From Sphingobacteriaceae bacterium (GTDB taxonomy: Bacteria > Bacteroidota > Bacteroidia > B-17B0 > Aurantibacillaceae): DNA of 64,000 nucleotides. Location: NCBI GenBank assembly GCA_947453445.1, contig CANGGP010000005.1:18752-82751 (forward strand). Direction: 5' to 3'. The position numbers and the translations under genes were made by a program. Position 1 is the first letter of the stretch; every line of letters begins with the position of its first letter. The notes under the pieces were generated by a model. It had not been told where the DNA came from. It saw nothing but the letters and a program-made list of their open reading frames with translations, and did no database searches. Shown piece after piece: positions 35,136 to 43,651 of the stretch.

Positions 35136-36917
35136 TTAAGCGTTCCCCAGCATTGCCTCAACGCCGGTTTGTAATTCGTAAAGTTTTTTGAATTTGCTAT
35201 CCTTGGCCATTAATTCTTTCATCGAGCCTTGTTCAATAATTTCTCCTTTTTCGAACAAAATGATTTTGTTTACATGTTTGATGGTGGATAAACGGTGCGC
35301 AATAATAATGGAAGTTCGTCCGCTTGAAATTTTTTCGGTTGCCAACTGCAACAATTGCTCCGTTTGTGTATCAATGGTGGCGGTGGCTTCATCAAGAATA
35401 AAAATAGAAGGCTGATACACGTATGCCCTGATAAAAGCAATTAATTGTCTTTGTCCGGCCGATAAACTTTGTCCGCGCTCAGTCACTTGATAATGGAAAC
35501 CATTGGGCAAAGAAGAAATAAAATCGAACAAGCCAATTTGCAAGGTGGCTTTTTCAACTTGATCGAATGTAATGTCCGGATTATTTAATGTGATGTTATT
35601 TAAAACGCTGTCGTTAAACAAATACACATCTTGCAATACCACGCCGGTATTACGTCTTAAACTTTCCAGTTGATAGTCCTGAATAGCTTTGTTATCGATG
35701 TAAATACCGCCTTTGTTAAATTCATAAAATCGGCTCAGTAAATTAATGATGCTCGATTTACCTGCCCCTGTGGCGCCAACCAAGGCAATGGTTTCGCCTG
35801 CTTTAACCTCAAAAGAAATATCTTTTAAAACATATTGATCAGTGATATAGGCAAACCAAAGTGATTTAAATTCAATGTTGTTTTTTACTGATTCAAAAGT
35901 AATTGTACCATTGTTTTGGATGGTTTCGTTGGTGTCTAAAACTTTAAATACCCTTTCGGCCGATACAAATCCCATTTGTAAAGTGTTTAAGCGGTCGGCC
36001 AACATGCGTATAGGGCGAAACAACATATTCACCATCATTACAAAAAAGGTAATGTCGCCCAAACTAATTTGAAAATTATTTTTGTTTACGCCAATAAACC
36101 AAATCAAGAGCGCAATTGAAATTGAGGAGAGTATTTCAACAATTGGAAAGAAAACCGAATAATAAAAAATAGAGCGGATATTGGCAATACGGTGTTGTTG
36201 ATTGATGGCTTTGAATTTATCCAATTCAATTTCTTCGCGGTTAAACAATTGAACCAAACGCATGCCGGTAATGTGTTCTTGTGTAAAGGTGTTTAAAGCT
36301 GCCACTGCATTGCGCACTTGTGTGAAGGATTTTTTGACACCTTTCTTAAAAAAGGAAGTGGCGATAAACAGCAAAGGAATGGTGCTCAATGCCACCAAAG
36401 CCAACATCCAATTACTTAAAAACATCACGGTGATAAAAATGCAAAGCATAACCAAATCACCGGCAATCACAATAAAGCCTTGGGCAAACATGTCGCTTAA
36501 ACTTTCAATGTCTGAAATGGCTCTAGTAACTAATGTTCCAACAGGGGTATTATCGAAGTACGAATTTTTTAAATGTAAGATGTGTTTGTAAACGCCATTT
36601 CGTAAGTCCTTCACAATGTTTTGTCCGAGTAAATTGGTGATACGCAATACACTTACTTGTAAAACAGCTTCCAGTAATAAAAATGATAAAATGAGTAAAC
36701 AAATTTTATTGAGTTGCGTCATGCTGGCATTCGCCATTACACTGTCGTTTAAAGCTTTACTGATAAGTAATGGCCGAACAATTGCCAATGCCGAAACACT
36801 CAAGGTGATGAACAGCGACAAGAAAAATAAAGTCTTGTATGGCTTGGTATAAGCCAATATGCGCTTGATTAAGGCGGTGTTTAATTTTTTATTTTTAGTT
36901 TCTTCTTTCAAACGCAA
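35136..36917 (-). CDS. ABC exporter, fused permease-ATPase
   Basis: A 593-aa half-transporter of the multidrug/lipid type. Six membrane helices lie in the N-terminal 320 residues. The ATPase domain has Walker A GATGAGKSS, Walker B FILDEATATID and the signature LSAGQRQL, with Ala in place of the usual second Gly; this variant is common in one branch of such exporters. Its start overlaps the end of truA by 10 bp, so it is co-transcribed from the truA promoter. The substrate is unknown. Confidence 0.9.
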   Translation of the reverse strand: MRLKEETKNKKLNTALIKRILAYTKPYKTLFFLSLFITLSVSALAIVRPLLISKALNDSVMANASMTQLNKICLLILSFLLLEAVLQVSVLRITNLLGQNIVKDLRNGVYKHILHLKNSYFDNTPVGTLVTRAISDIESLSDMFAQGFIVIAGDLVMLCIFITVMFLSNWMLALVALSTIPLLFIATSFFKKGVKKSFTQVRNAVAALNTFTQEHITGMRLVQLFNREEIELDKFKAINQQHRIANIRSIFYYSVFFPIVEILSSISIALLIWFIGVNKNNFQISLGDITFFVMMVNMLFRPIRMLADRLNTLQMGFVSAERVFKVLDTNETIQNNGTITFESVKNNIEFKSLWFAYITDQYVLKDISFEVKAGETIALVGATGAGKSSIINLLSRFYEFNKGGIYIDNKAIQDYQLESLRRNTGVVLQDVYLFNDSVLNNITLNNPDITFDQVEKATLQIGLFDFISSLPNGFHYQVTERGQSLSAGQRQLIAFIRAYVYQPSIFILDEATATIDTQTEQLLQLATEKISSGRTSIIIAHRLSTIKHVNKIILFEKGEIIEQGSMKELMAKDSKFKKLYELQTGVEAMLGNA

Positions 36918-37669
36918 AGTTGCTTAGGGTATTGAATGCCACACAAAAACAAGGCTTGTGGCGGCGCATTTTCGCCTGCTTTACTGCGATTTTTTGCCTC
37001 AATAATTGTTCTGAATTCTTCAATGCTTATTTTATTTCTGCCTACTTGTAAAAGTGTTCCAACAATGGCCCGCACCATGCCGCGCAAAAAACGGTTAGCA
37101 GTAATTTTAAATAACCATTCTTGTTCGCCGCAAGGTAACCATTGTGCATAACTTATTTCGCACAAATTATTTTTATTTTGGGTGTGCAATTTACTAAAGC
37201 TGGTAAAATCATTGTATTCGCAAAGTAATTTTGCCGCTTGATTCATTAAATCAAAATTTATTTCGCCATAAACATAGTGTGTAAAAGCATGCCGAAACGG
37301 ATTTTTTTGTTGGCTGATGTAATATTGGTAAACACGTGCAGTGGCATCGAAGCGGGCATGGGCTTCGGGTTTAACGGCTTTGATGTGTTGGATAGAAATG
37401 CTGGGCGGTAAAATTTTATTGAGTTTAAAGCAAATTTTGTTGAGCTCTTCACTTGATAAGGTTTTTTGCAGGTCAATGTGTGCCACGTAATTTCTTGCAT
37501 GCACCCCGGCATCGGTGCGTCCGCAACCCGTTACCGCAACCTTTTCTTTAAAAATCAAACTGAAATTATCTTCAAGCGTTTGTTGCACGGTGTTGGGCGT
37601 ATTTAATTGTATTTGCCAGCCATTAAAATTGCTGCCATTGTACGAAAGAGTAATGAAATACCGTGCCAT
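36908..37669 (-). CDS. truA: tRNA pseudouridine(38-40) synthase
   Basis: It isomerises uridines at positions 38-40 of the tRNA anticodon arm. It is 253 aa; the start is the ATG, not the preceding TTG codon, because this gives the family N-terminus MARYFITLSYNGSNF. The catalytic Asp is in GCGRTDAGVHARNYVAH. RFLRGMVRAIVGTL marks the C-terminal domain. A promoter match ends 4 nt before the ATG. It overlaps the downstream ABC exporter gene. Confidence 0.96.
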   Translation of the reverse strand: MARYFITLSYNGSNFNGWQIQLNTPNTVQQTLEDNFSLIFKEKVAVTGCGRTDAGVHARNYVAHIDLQKTLSSEELNKICFKLNKILPPSISIQHIKAVKPEAHARFDATARVYQYYISQQKNPFRHAFTHYVYGEINFDLMNQAAKLLCEYNDFTSFSKLHTQNKNNLCEISYAQWLPCGEQEWLFKITANRFLRGMVRAIVGTLLQVGRNKISIEEFRTIIEAKNRSKAGENAPPQALFLCGIQYPKQLCV

Positions 37670-37673
37670 CAAG

Positions 37674-37681
37674 CAAAGGTA
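37674..37681 (-). promoter_or_regulatory. -7 box of truA, predicted leaderless
   Basis: On the minus strand TACCTTTG matches TAnnTTTG and lies 4 nt before the ATG, so the transcript would begin at or 1 nt before the start codon. The divergent rlmD gene starts 39 bp away. Confidence 0.55.
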
Positions 37682-37707
37682 AGATTTTAGTACTTTTACA
37701 AAAATTT

Positions 37708-39117
37708 ATGGGAAAAATTAAAAAGAACTTTGTGATTGAAAACCTCGAAGTGCTCGACATCAGCACCGAAGGCAAGGCCATTGCCAAACACGAAGGCTTG
37801 GTTGTATTTATTGAGGGCGCCGTGCCAGGTGATGTAGTGGATGTGATGGTGCACCGTAAAAAAAACAGTTTTGCCGAAGGAAAAGTGCATGCAGTTCGCA
37901 CTTATTCAAAAGATAGAGTGAATGCTGTTTGCACACATTTTGGCACCTGCGGCGGTTGCAAGTGGCAAAATTTAAATTATGAAACACAATTAAAATTTAA
38001 ACAAAAATACGTGTTCGATGCTTTTACGCGCATCGGTAAATTTGAATTTCCTGAATTGATGCCCATTGTGCCCAATGAGGAGCCTTATTATTACCGCAAC
38101 AAATTGGAGTTTTCGGCTTCCAACAAAAAATGGCTTACACTTGAACAAATTCAGGCCGAAGAAGCCATTGAGAATAAGAATGCCTTGGGATTTCACATTC
38201 CGGGATTATTCGATAAAATATTAGACATTGATAAATGCCATCTGCAAGAAGAACCAAGTAACGCCATTCGCAATGCTTTGCGCGATTATGCCAACAATAA
38301 CAACTTAAGTTTTTTTGACATTAAAAACAGAAAGGGCTTTTTACGTACCTTGTTAATACGCAGCAGTAGCACCGGACAAACAATGGTACTCATCGCAGTT
38401 TGCGATTGGTTGGAAAAGGAACTCATGGATTTGTTGGCGTACATGAAACAAAAATTTCCTGAAGTTACCTCTTGGCAATACACGCACAACGATAAGGGCA
38501 ACGATACCTTGAATGGTTTAGATATTAAAACGTTTCACGGACCATCCTACATTCTTGAATCGATGGAAGGATTGCAGTTCAAAATATCAGCCAAATCATT
38601 TTATCAAACCAATTCTGCCCAGGGTTATCGCTTGTATCAAATTACCAGAGAATTTGCCGGACTACAAGGCCATGAAACCGTTTACGACTTGTACACGGGT
38701 ACCGGCACCATTGCGAATTTTGTGGCCAAACAAGCCAAAAAAGTAGTTGGTATTGAATATGTTGATGATGCCATTGTTGATGCCAAAGACAATGCAAAAA
38801 CGAACGGCTTGCTGAATACCGATTTTTATGCGGGCGACATGAAACTGGTGTTAAATGATGCTTTTATCTCCACCCATGGCACGCCTGATGTGGTCATCAC
38901 CGATCCGCCGCGTGCGGGCATGGAACTACAGGTAATAGAAGTACTCTTGAAGATTTTGCCTAAAAAAATTGTATATGTTAGTTGTAATCCAAGCACACAA
39001 GCACGCGACATAGCTTTGTTAAGCCCACATTACCGCGTGATTAAAAGTCAGGCTGTAGACATGTTTCCGCAAACGGCACACGTTGAAAATGTAACCTTGT
39101 TGGAATTAATCGCATAA
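37708..39117 (+). CDS. rlmD: 23S rRNA (uracil-C5)-methyltransferase with iron-sulfur cluster
   Basis: A SAM-dependent RNA m5U methyltransferase of the RlmD/TrmA class, 469 aa. I start it at the ATG 45 bp inside the longest frame (MGKIKKNFVIENLEV), since the upstream part overlaps the truA start. It has a TRAM domain (residues 7-65), a 4Fe-4S site with Cys75, Cys81, Cys84 and probably Cys177, then the catalytic domain: YDLYTGTGTIANFVA, VVITDPPRAGME and the catalytic Cys in YVSCNPSTQARD. Whether U1939 or another uridine is the target cannot be read. Confidence 0.9.
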   Translation: MGKIKKNFVIENLEVLDISTEGKAIAKHEGLVVFIEGAVPGDVVDVMVHRKKNSFAEGKVHAVRTYSKDRVNAVCTHFGTCGGCKWQNLNYETQLKFKQKYVFDAFTRIGKFEFPELMPIVPNEEPYYYRNKLEFSASNKKWLTLEQIQAEEAIENKNALGFHIPGLFDKILDIDKCHLQEEPSNAIRNALRDYANNNNLSFFDIKNRKGFLRTLLIRSSSTGQTMVLIAVCDWLEKELMDLLAYMKQKFPEVTSWQYTHNDKGNDTLNGLDIKTFHGPSYILESMEGLQFKISAKSFYQTNSAQGYRLYQITREFAGLQGHETVYDLYTGTGTIANFVAKQAKKVVGIEYVDDAIVDAKDNAKTNGLLNTDFYAGDMKLVLNDAFISTHGTPDVVITDPPRAGMELQVIEVLLKILPKKIVYVSCNPSTQARDIALLSPHYRVIKSQAVDMFPQTAHVENVTLLELIA

Positions 39118-39191
39118 GTTAAAGGGTTTTTACGGGGCTTTTAGGCGAAGCAGATTTACAAATAAATTGAAGAGACAGCGTTTAATTTCTT

Positions 39192-39199
39192 TACTTTTG
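39192..39199 (+). promoter_or_regulatory. -7 box of pheS
   Basis: TACTTTTG matches TAnnTTTG and lies 10 nt before the pheS ATG, predicting a leader of about 7 nt. That is too short for a leader-peptide attenuator. Confidence 0.55.
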
Positions 39200-39209
39200 C
39201 ATAACATTT

Positions 39210-40235
39210 ATGATACAGGAAAAAATTAATAATATACATAAGGAACTTGATGCACTATCCATTCAAAGCATGGAGCAGGCTGAAGAGTACCGTATTAAAT
39301 GGTTGAGTAAAAAGGGTGAAATTTCGCTTTTGTTCGAAGATTTTAAATTGGTGCCCAATGATCAAAAAAAGATGGTAGGGCAATTGTTAAACGACTTAAA
39401 GGTAAAGGCCCAAACAAAAATTAATGAGGCCAAGGAACAATTTGAATTTTCGCACGAAAAAAATAACGAACAAAAAGATTTAACCTTGCCGCCTCTGCCT
39501 CTATACGCCAATGGCAGCAAGCATCCCATCAGCGTTGTGAAAAACCAAATCATTGCAATTTTTAATAAGATTGGATTTACGGTTAGTGATGGCAAGGAAA
39601 TTGAAGACGATTGGCATAATTTTACGGCTTTAAATACACCTGAAAATCATCCTGCACGCGACATGCAAGATACTTTTTACGTGAACATCAATCCTGAAAT
39701 GGTATTGCGTACCCAAACTTCCAGTGTGCAGGTGCACATCATGCAAAAACACCAACCGCCAATTCGCACCATTTCACCCGGCCGTGTATACCGCAATGAG
39801 GCAATTAGTGCCCGCGCGCATTGTCAGTTTCACCAAGTAGAAGGTTTATACATTGATGAAAAAGTTTCGTTCGCTGATTTAAAACAAACGCTTTTGTATT
39901 TCGCCACCGAAATGTTTGGCGCTGATACCAAAATTAGATTACGTCCAAGTTATTTCCCCTTTACAGAGCCTAGTGCCGAAATGGACATCAGTTGTACCAT
40001 TTGCAAGGGCGACGGTTGTAATGTTTGCAAACACACCGGTTGGGTAGAAATATTGGGCTGCGGCATGGTTGATCCACAAGTATTGATCAATTGTGGCATA
40101 GATGAAAAAAAACACAAAGGCTTCGCATTTGGCATGGGCATTGAGCGCATCACCATGCTCAAATACCAAGTAAAAGATTTGCGTTTATTTTTCGAAAACG
40201 ACATCCGATTCTTAAAACAGTTTACTTCTGCATAA
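39210..40235 (+). CDS. pheS: Phenylalanine-tRNA ligase alpha subunit
   Basis: A class II synthetase subunit, 341 aa. It has an N-terminal coiled-coil arm, motif 2 (GRVYRNEAISARAHCQFHQVEGL region, residues about 190-212) and motif 3 (FGMGIERITMLKY). A Cys-rich insert (CTICKGDGCNVCKHTGW) is found in many bacterial PheS proteins and may bind zinc. The beta subunit gene pheT is not next to it, as is usual in this phylum. Its stop overlaps the start of a TPR protein gene by 1 bp. Confidence 0.97.
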   Translation: MIQEKINNIHKELDALSIQSMEQAEEYRIKWLSKKGEISLLFEDFKLVPNDQKKMVGQLLNDLKVKAQTKINEAKEQFEFSHEKNNEQKDLTLPPLPLYANGSKHPISVVKNQIIAIFNKIGFTVSDGKEIEDDWHNFTALNTPENHPARDMQDTFYVNINPEMVLRTQTSSVQVHIMQKHQPPIRTISPGRVYRNEAISARAHCQFHQVEGLYIDEKVSFADLKQTLLYFATEMFGADTKIRLRPSYFPFTEPSAEMDISCTICKGDGCNVCKHTGWVEILGCGMVDPQVLINCGIDEKKHKGFAFGMGIERITMLKYQVKDLRLFFENDIRFLKQFTSA

Positions 40236-40561
40236 TGAATAACAATGCCCGCATCAAGTCACTCTTGGGCATGCTGGCACAGGAGCCTGAAGACGAATTT
40301 TTAAATTATGCATTGGGTTTAGAATATGCCAACGATAGTAGCAGTTATGCTTTGGCAGAAGCCCAATTTCTAAAAGTACTTACTAATAACGTAAATTACA
40401 TTGCCGCATATTATCAGTTGGGTCAATTGTATGCTGCCATGAACAATAAAGAAAAAGCTTTAAATACATTGCAGCAAGGTTTGCAGGCAGCCAAAGATCA
40501 AAAAAACAACAAGGCCATCAATGAAATCAATGAAGCGATTTTTTTGCTTGAAGACGATTGA
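40235..40561 (+). CDS. Small TPR protein coupled to pheS
   Basis: A 108-aa cytosolic protein with about two and a half TPR motifs (FLNYALGLEYAND, YIAAYYQLGQLYAAMNNKEKALNTLQQGLQAA). Its ATG shares a base with the pheS stop (TAATG), so it is translationally coupled. TPR proteins are scaffolds; a link with the synthetase is possible but not shown. It ends 6 bp from a convergent gene. Confidence 0.75.
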   Translation: MNNNARIKSLLGMLAQEPEDEFLNYALGLEYANDSSSYALAEAQFLKVLTNNVNYIAAYYQLGQLYAAMNNKEKALNTLQQGLQAAKDQKNNKAINEINEAIFLLEDD

Positions 40562-40567
40562 TTTGTT

Positions 40568-42247
40568 TTAATTGCCTTTAACAGTAATTTGCTTTCCTTC
40601 AACAATGGTATCGAACTGAAGGCTGATAAATTTCCCAATTTGAGATTCATATCCGGTTTGCGTTAAAATCAAATCGAACAAAAACTGTAATTGATCTAAA
40701 CTGATTTCTTTAAATAAAACAGAACATGATTCAATCACTTGTTTTTGACGAATAAAAGTATTGGCGGTTTGTAATGCATGCGCCAATTGTTTGGCATAGG
40801 CTTGCAAGGCCTTGTTGTCAATTAAATGCGGGCTTTTAAGCAATGTTTGGTGCAATAAAAGAACTTGACTTTTTTCTTTCAATAAATAGTTTAATAAGGC
40901 AGGCTCATCCTTTTTAAGCATTAAAAGTTTAATCATTTTTTCTGCGCTTAAGCCGGGTTTATAGGCGCTGATGTTCTGAATTAATGCATCTATTTCTTCA
41001 GGTAATTTTTTAGCGGGAATTAAATCCACTAAGGCAGTCAGCTCTTCATATTTCAATTGTATATTGTAAGTTAAGCTGTAACGCAAGTACTTCATCGTAA
41101 GTTCATGTAGTTTCAAATATATACTTTTCTCGATGGCAAAATTGGTAAACAGTCGCAACAAGGTAACTTGTTTTTGTTGCAACACCTGTAAACACAAATC
41201 CAATATTTCGAATGCTTTGTTGATTTTCTTTTTAATCAAATAAAACTCAACAAGGGCAATAAAATATTCTGTATCAAAATAATCGATGGCTTCTATTTTA
41301 ATTTTTTTTGGTAGGCCATGAATTTTAAGATGCAGCATGTGCTGTGAGATTTCAAATTTATTGAAGTCTTCATCATAAGGTTTTACATATGTTCGGCTTT
41401 TGAATAAGGTCTCAATAGTTTTAATGTCTTCTTGTTTACTTGTTATGTTTAAGTAACGTGGCACCAAAAAATAAAAGGCTTTGCTCTTCACCAATTTGTT
41501 CGACTGTAAGCTCCAAAGCAAAGCTTTAAGCCATTGGTGTTTTTGTTTAGCGCTTAAACCTTTTTCATAATAAGCATGAAGTTTATTTTCAGATTGAACT
41601 TGAATTATCATCAATTGTTTTTCATCTCCCGAAAAACGGTAATCGTTGAGGTATTGAAAAAAAGTAAATACTGCCAAGGTCCATTCAAATTGTAATTCTT
41701 TTTGTTCATTTAAGTCAATGAGCTGTGAGGCTTGTTGAATAACCAGTATCAAATCATCAATTTGGTTTTGCTGCAGAGGTGTTTTTGCATGAAAAGCCTT
41801 TAAATTACTGCGCAGCAAATTCACAAATGCTTCAAAATAGCTCGCACTTTTTTGTTTGGATGGTTTTTCAGAAATTTTTTTTTCCGAAAAGTGAAGCAGG
41901 GAAGCCCGAAAAATAATTTGTTGCAAGGCCTCAAATTGGTGAAGAAAAGGACCTTCCTTTGTGTTTTTTTTAAGGGGTAAAAACAAATCTTCTTGCAAGT
42001 GCAATTTTTGTTGTTGTACAAAGAATAAGGCAGCTGCTAAATGTTCGCAGTAATTATCCGATTTGCAATCGCATGTAAAGTTCTGTAACTGGTTGTTTTT
42101 TATTTGAACTTTACAATGTTTCTGTTGAACAATAAAATACCCCTGGCGGTCAATGTCTTTCACTTGTCCATTACAAAATAATCGAAAGCCCTTTTTAAGA
42201 ACTGCCTCCGATAAATGGAGTTCAAATTGATTCAGGTAAAATAACAT
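40568..42247 (-). CDS. SWIM zinc-finger domain protein of unknown function
   Basis: A 559-aa cytosolic protein. Near residues 58-71 a SWIM motif is clear (CDC followed by CEH: CxC-x5-CxH), preceded by two beta-strand segments. The rest is helical, Lys/Leu/Gln-rich, and not recognised. In many bacteria SWIM domains sit beside SNF2 helicases, but no helicase is encoded here. It might bind nucleic acid or protein. It is monocistronic, convergent with the TPR gene. Confidence 0.7.
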   Translation of the reverse strand: MLFYLNQFELHLSEAVLKKGFRLFCNGQVKDIDRQGYFIVQQKHCKVQIKNNQLQNFTCDCKSDNYCEHLAAALFFVQQQKLHLQEDLFLPLKKNTKEGPFLHQFEALQQIIFRASLLHFSEKKISEKPSKQKSASYFEAFVNLLRSNLKAFHAKTPLQQNQIDDLILVIQQASQLIDLNEQKELQFEWTLAVFTFFQYLNDYRFSGDEKQLMIIQVQSENKLHAYYEKGLSAKQKHQWLKALLWSLQSNKLVKSKAFYFLVPRYLNITSKQEDIKTIETLFKSRTYVKPYDEDFNKFEISQHMLHLKIHGLPKKIKIEAIDYFDTEYFIALVEFYLIKKKINKAFEILDLCLQVLQQKQVTLLRLFTNFAIEKSIYLKLHELTMKYLRYSLTYNIQLKYEELTALVDLIPAKKLPEEIDALIQNISAYKPGLSAEKMIKLLMLKKDEPALLNYLLKEKSQVLLLHQTLLKSPHLIDNKALQAYAKQLAHALQTANTFIRQKQVIESCSVLFKEISLDQLQFLFDLILTQTGYESQIGKFISLQFDTIVEGKQITVKGN

Positions 42248-42293
42248 GATTGTGCTTACAAGTTACGAATTTGTGTCGACACCCTTTCATAAA

Positions 42294-42323
42294 ATAAAAA
42301 AGCCTCGCGTTGGCAAGGCTTTT
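42294..42323 (-). terminator. Terminator of queA
   Basis: On the minus strand AAAGCCT and AGGCTTT flank TGCCAACGCG, followed by a T-run. It lies 22 bp beyond the queA stop and upstream of the SWIM gene. Confidence 0.75.
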
Positions 42324-42344
42324 AAATACTGGATATGGCGTGAA

Positions 42345-43394
42345 TTATAAAATGAGCATCACATCGCCATAAGAATAGAAACGGTATTTTTCTTTAATGG
42401 CTTCTTTGTAGGCTTTCATTACCAAGTCGTAACCGCCAAATGCGCTCACCATCATTAACAGTGTGCTTTCAGGCATATGGAAATTGGTAATCATACAATT
42501 GGCAATACTAAAATCGTATGGCGGGAAAATAAATTTATTGGTCCAACCCACATATGGATTTAAATGACCGGTTGTAGACACTGAAGTTTCGATGGCGCGC
42601 ATCACTGTTGTTCCTACGGCACAAACCTTTTTCTTTTTGTCTTTGGCAGCATTTACTATTTTGCAAGTGTCGCTTGAAATTAAAACCTCTTCACTTTCGG
42701 TTTTGTGTTTGGTTAAATCTTCCACTTCAACAGTTCTGAAAGTACCCAAGCCAATGTGTAAAGTAAGGGGTGCAAATTGAACGCCTTTAATTTCTAATTT
42801 CTTTAAAAGTTCGCGGCTAAAGTGTAAACCTGCGGTTGGCGCAGCAACGGCGCCTTCGTTTTTAGCGAAAACTGTTTGGTAACGCTCGGTATCTTCGGGT
42901 TCGGCTGCACGTTTAATGTATTTTGGAAGTGGGGTTTCGCCCAAGTCATATAAAATTTTACGAAATTCTTCATAAGAACCATCGTATAAAAAGCGTAAAG
43001 TACGTCCTCTTGATGTTGTGTTATCAATTACTTCAGCCACTAGGCTGTCGTCTTCACCAAAATACAATTTGTTACCGATACGAATTTTACGGGCCGGATC
43101 AACCAACACATCCCACAAACGGCTTTCGGCGTTTAATTCGCGCAATAAAAACACTTCAATTTTAGCACCTGTTTTTTCCTTATTGCCATACATACGGGCC
43201 GGAAACACCTTGGTGTCGTTTAACATCAACACATCGCCATCGTCGAAATAATTGATGATGTCTTTAAATTTTTTGTGTGATATTTTTCCTGTTGCACGAT
43301 CAACCACCATCATTCGCGCATCTTCACGGTTTTTTGCAGGATACTCTGCCAATAATTCCTTTGGCAGATTAAATTTAAACATCGATAATTTCAT
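42345..43394 (-). CDS. queA: S-adenosylmethionine:tRNA ribosyltransferase-isomerase
   Basis: It transfers and isomerises the ribose of SAM onto preQ1 at tRNA position 34, the penultimate step of queuosine synthesis. It is 349 aa. Motifs [55 protein letters not shown] and [16 protein letters not shown] are all typical. The other queuosine genes are not adjacent. The closest promoter match is about 130 bp upstream, so the gene has an unusually long leader with a stable stem-loop (43439-43473). Confidence 0.96.
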   Translation of the reverse strand: MKLSMFKFNLPKELLAEYPAKNREDARMMVVDRATGKISHKKFKDIINYFDDGDVLMLNDTKVFPARMYGNKEKTGAKIEVFLLRELNAESRLWDVLVDPARKIRIGNKLYFGEDDSLVAEVIDNTTSRGRTLRFLYDGSYEEFRKILYDLGETPLPKYIKRAAEPEDTERYQTVFAKNEGAVAAPTAGLHFSRELLKKLEIKGVQFAPLTLHIGLGTFRTVEVEDLTKHKTESEEVLISSDTCKIVNAAKDKKKKVCAVGTTVMRAIETSVSTTGHLNPYVGWTNKFIFPPYDFSIANCMITNFHMPESTLLMMVSAFGGYDLVMKAYKEAIKEKYRFYSYGDVMLIL

Positions 43395-43438
43395 ACTTTT
43401 GATTTTAACCGCAGATCGGACAATGTTTAGGAGGGAAA

Positions 43439-43473
43439 TTGAGCACTTGATACAATATCAGTAACCTGCTCAA
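43439..43473 (-). promoter_or_regulatory. Stem-loop in the queA leader, possible regulatory RNA
   Basis: On the minus strand TTGAGCA and TGCTCAA form an outer 7-bp stem. TGATA and TATCA form an inner stem around TTG, with GGTTAC and AG as an internal loop. Upstream TCAGTA (minus strand, about 43477-43482) can instead pair with TACTGA, which overlaps the inner stem, so two folds are mutually exclusive. It does not match the preQ1-I consensus that I know. Confidence 0.45.
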
Positions 43474-43524
43474 CGTACTGACCTATAAAACAGAAGTCAT
43501 AATCTTACGGGATTAATTCGGGCG

Positions 43525-43532
43525 CAAAATTA
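43525..43532 (-). promoter_or_regulatory. -7 box of queA
   Basis: On the minus strand TAATTTTG matches TAnnTTTG. It is the only such match between ctpA and queA on this strand, and predicts a leader of about 127 nt. Confidence 0.5.
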
Positions 43533-43616
43533 GCATAAAAAACGAATTTTGATATGAAAAAAAGCGCCAAAAATTTACAATTTCAAAATAATGGGTTTAA
43601 ATTGTCGATTTCTGAG

Positions 43617-43624
43617 TATTTTTG
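43617..43624 (+). promoter_or_regulatory. -7 box of ctpA
   Basis: TATTTTTG matches TAnnTTTG. It overlaps the TTG that begins the longest reading frame, which argues that translation starts at the ATG at 43652 instead. Confidence 0.5.
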
Positions 43625-43651
43625 ACTGATTTTCAATCCAATACACCTAAA

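Noticed and set aside
43439..43473. preQ1-I riboswitch call for the queA leader
   Set aside because: The stem-loop and tail do not match the type I consensus that I know, so it is kept only as an unnamed leader structure.
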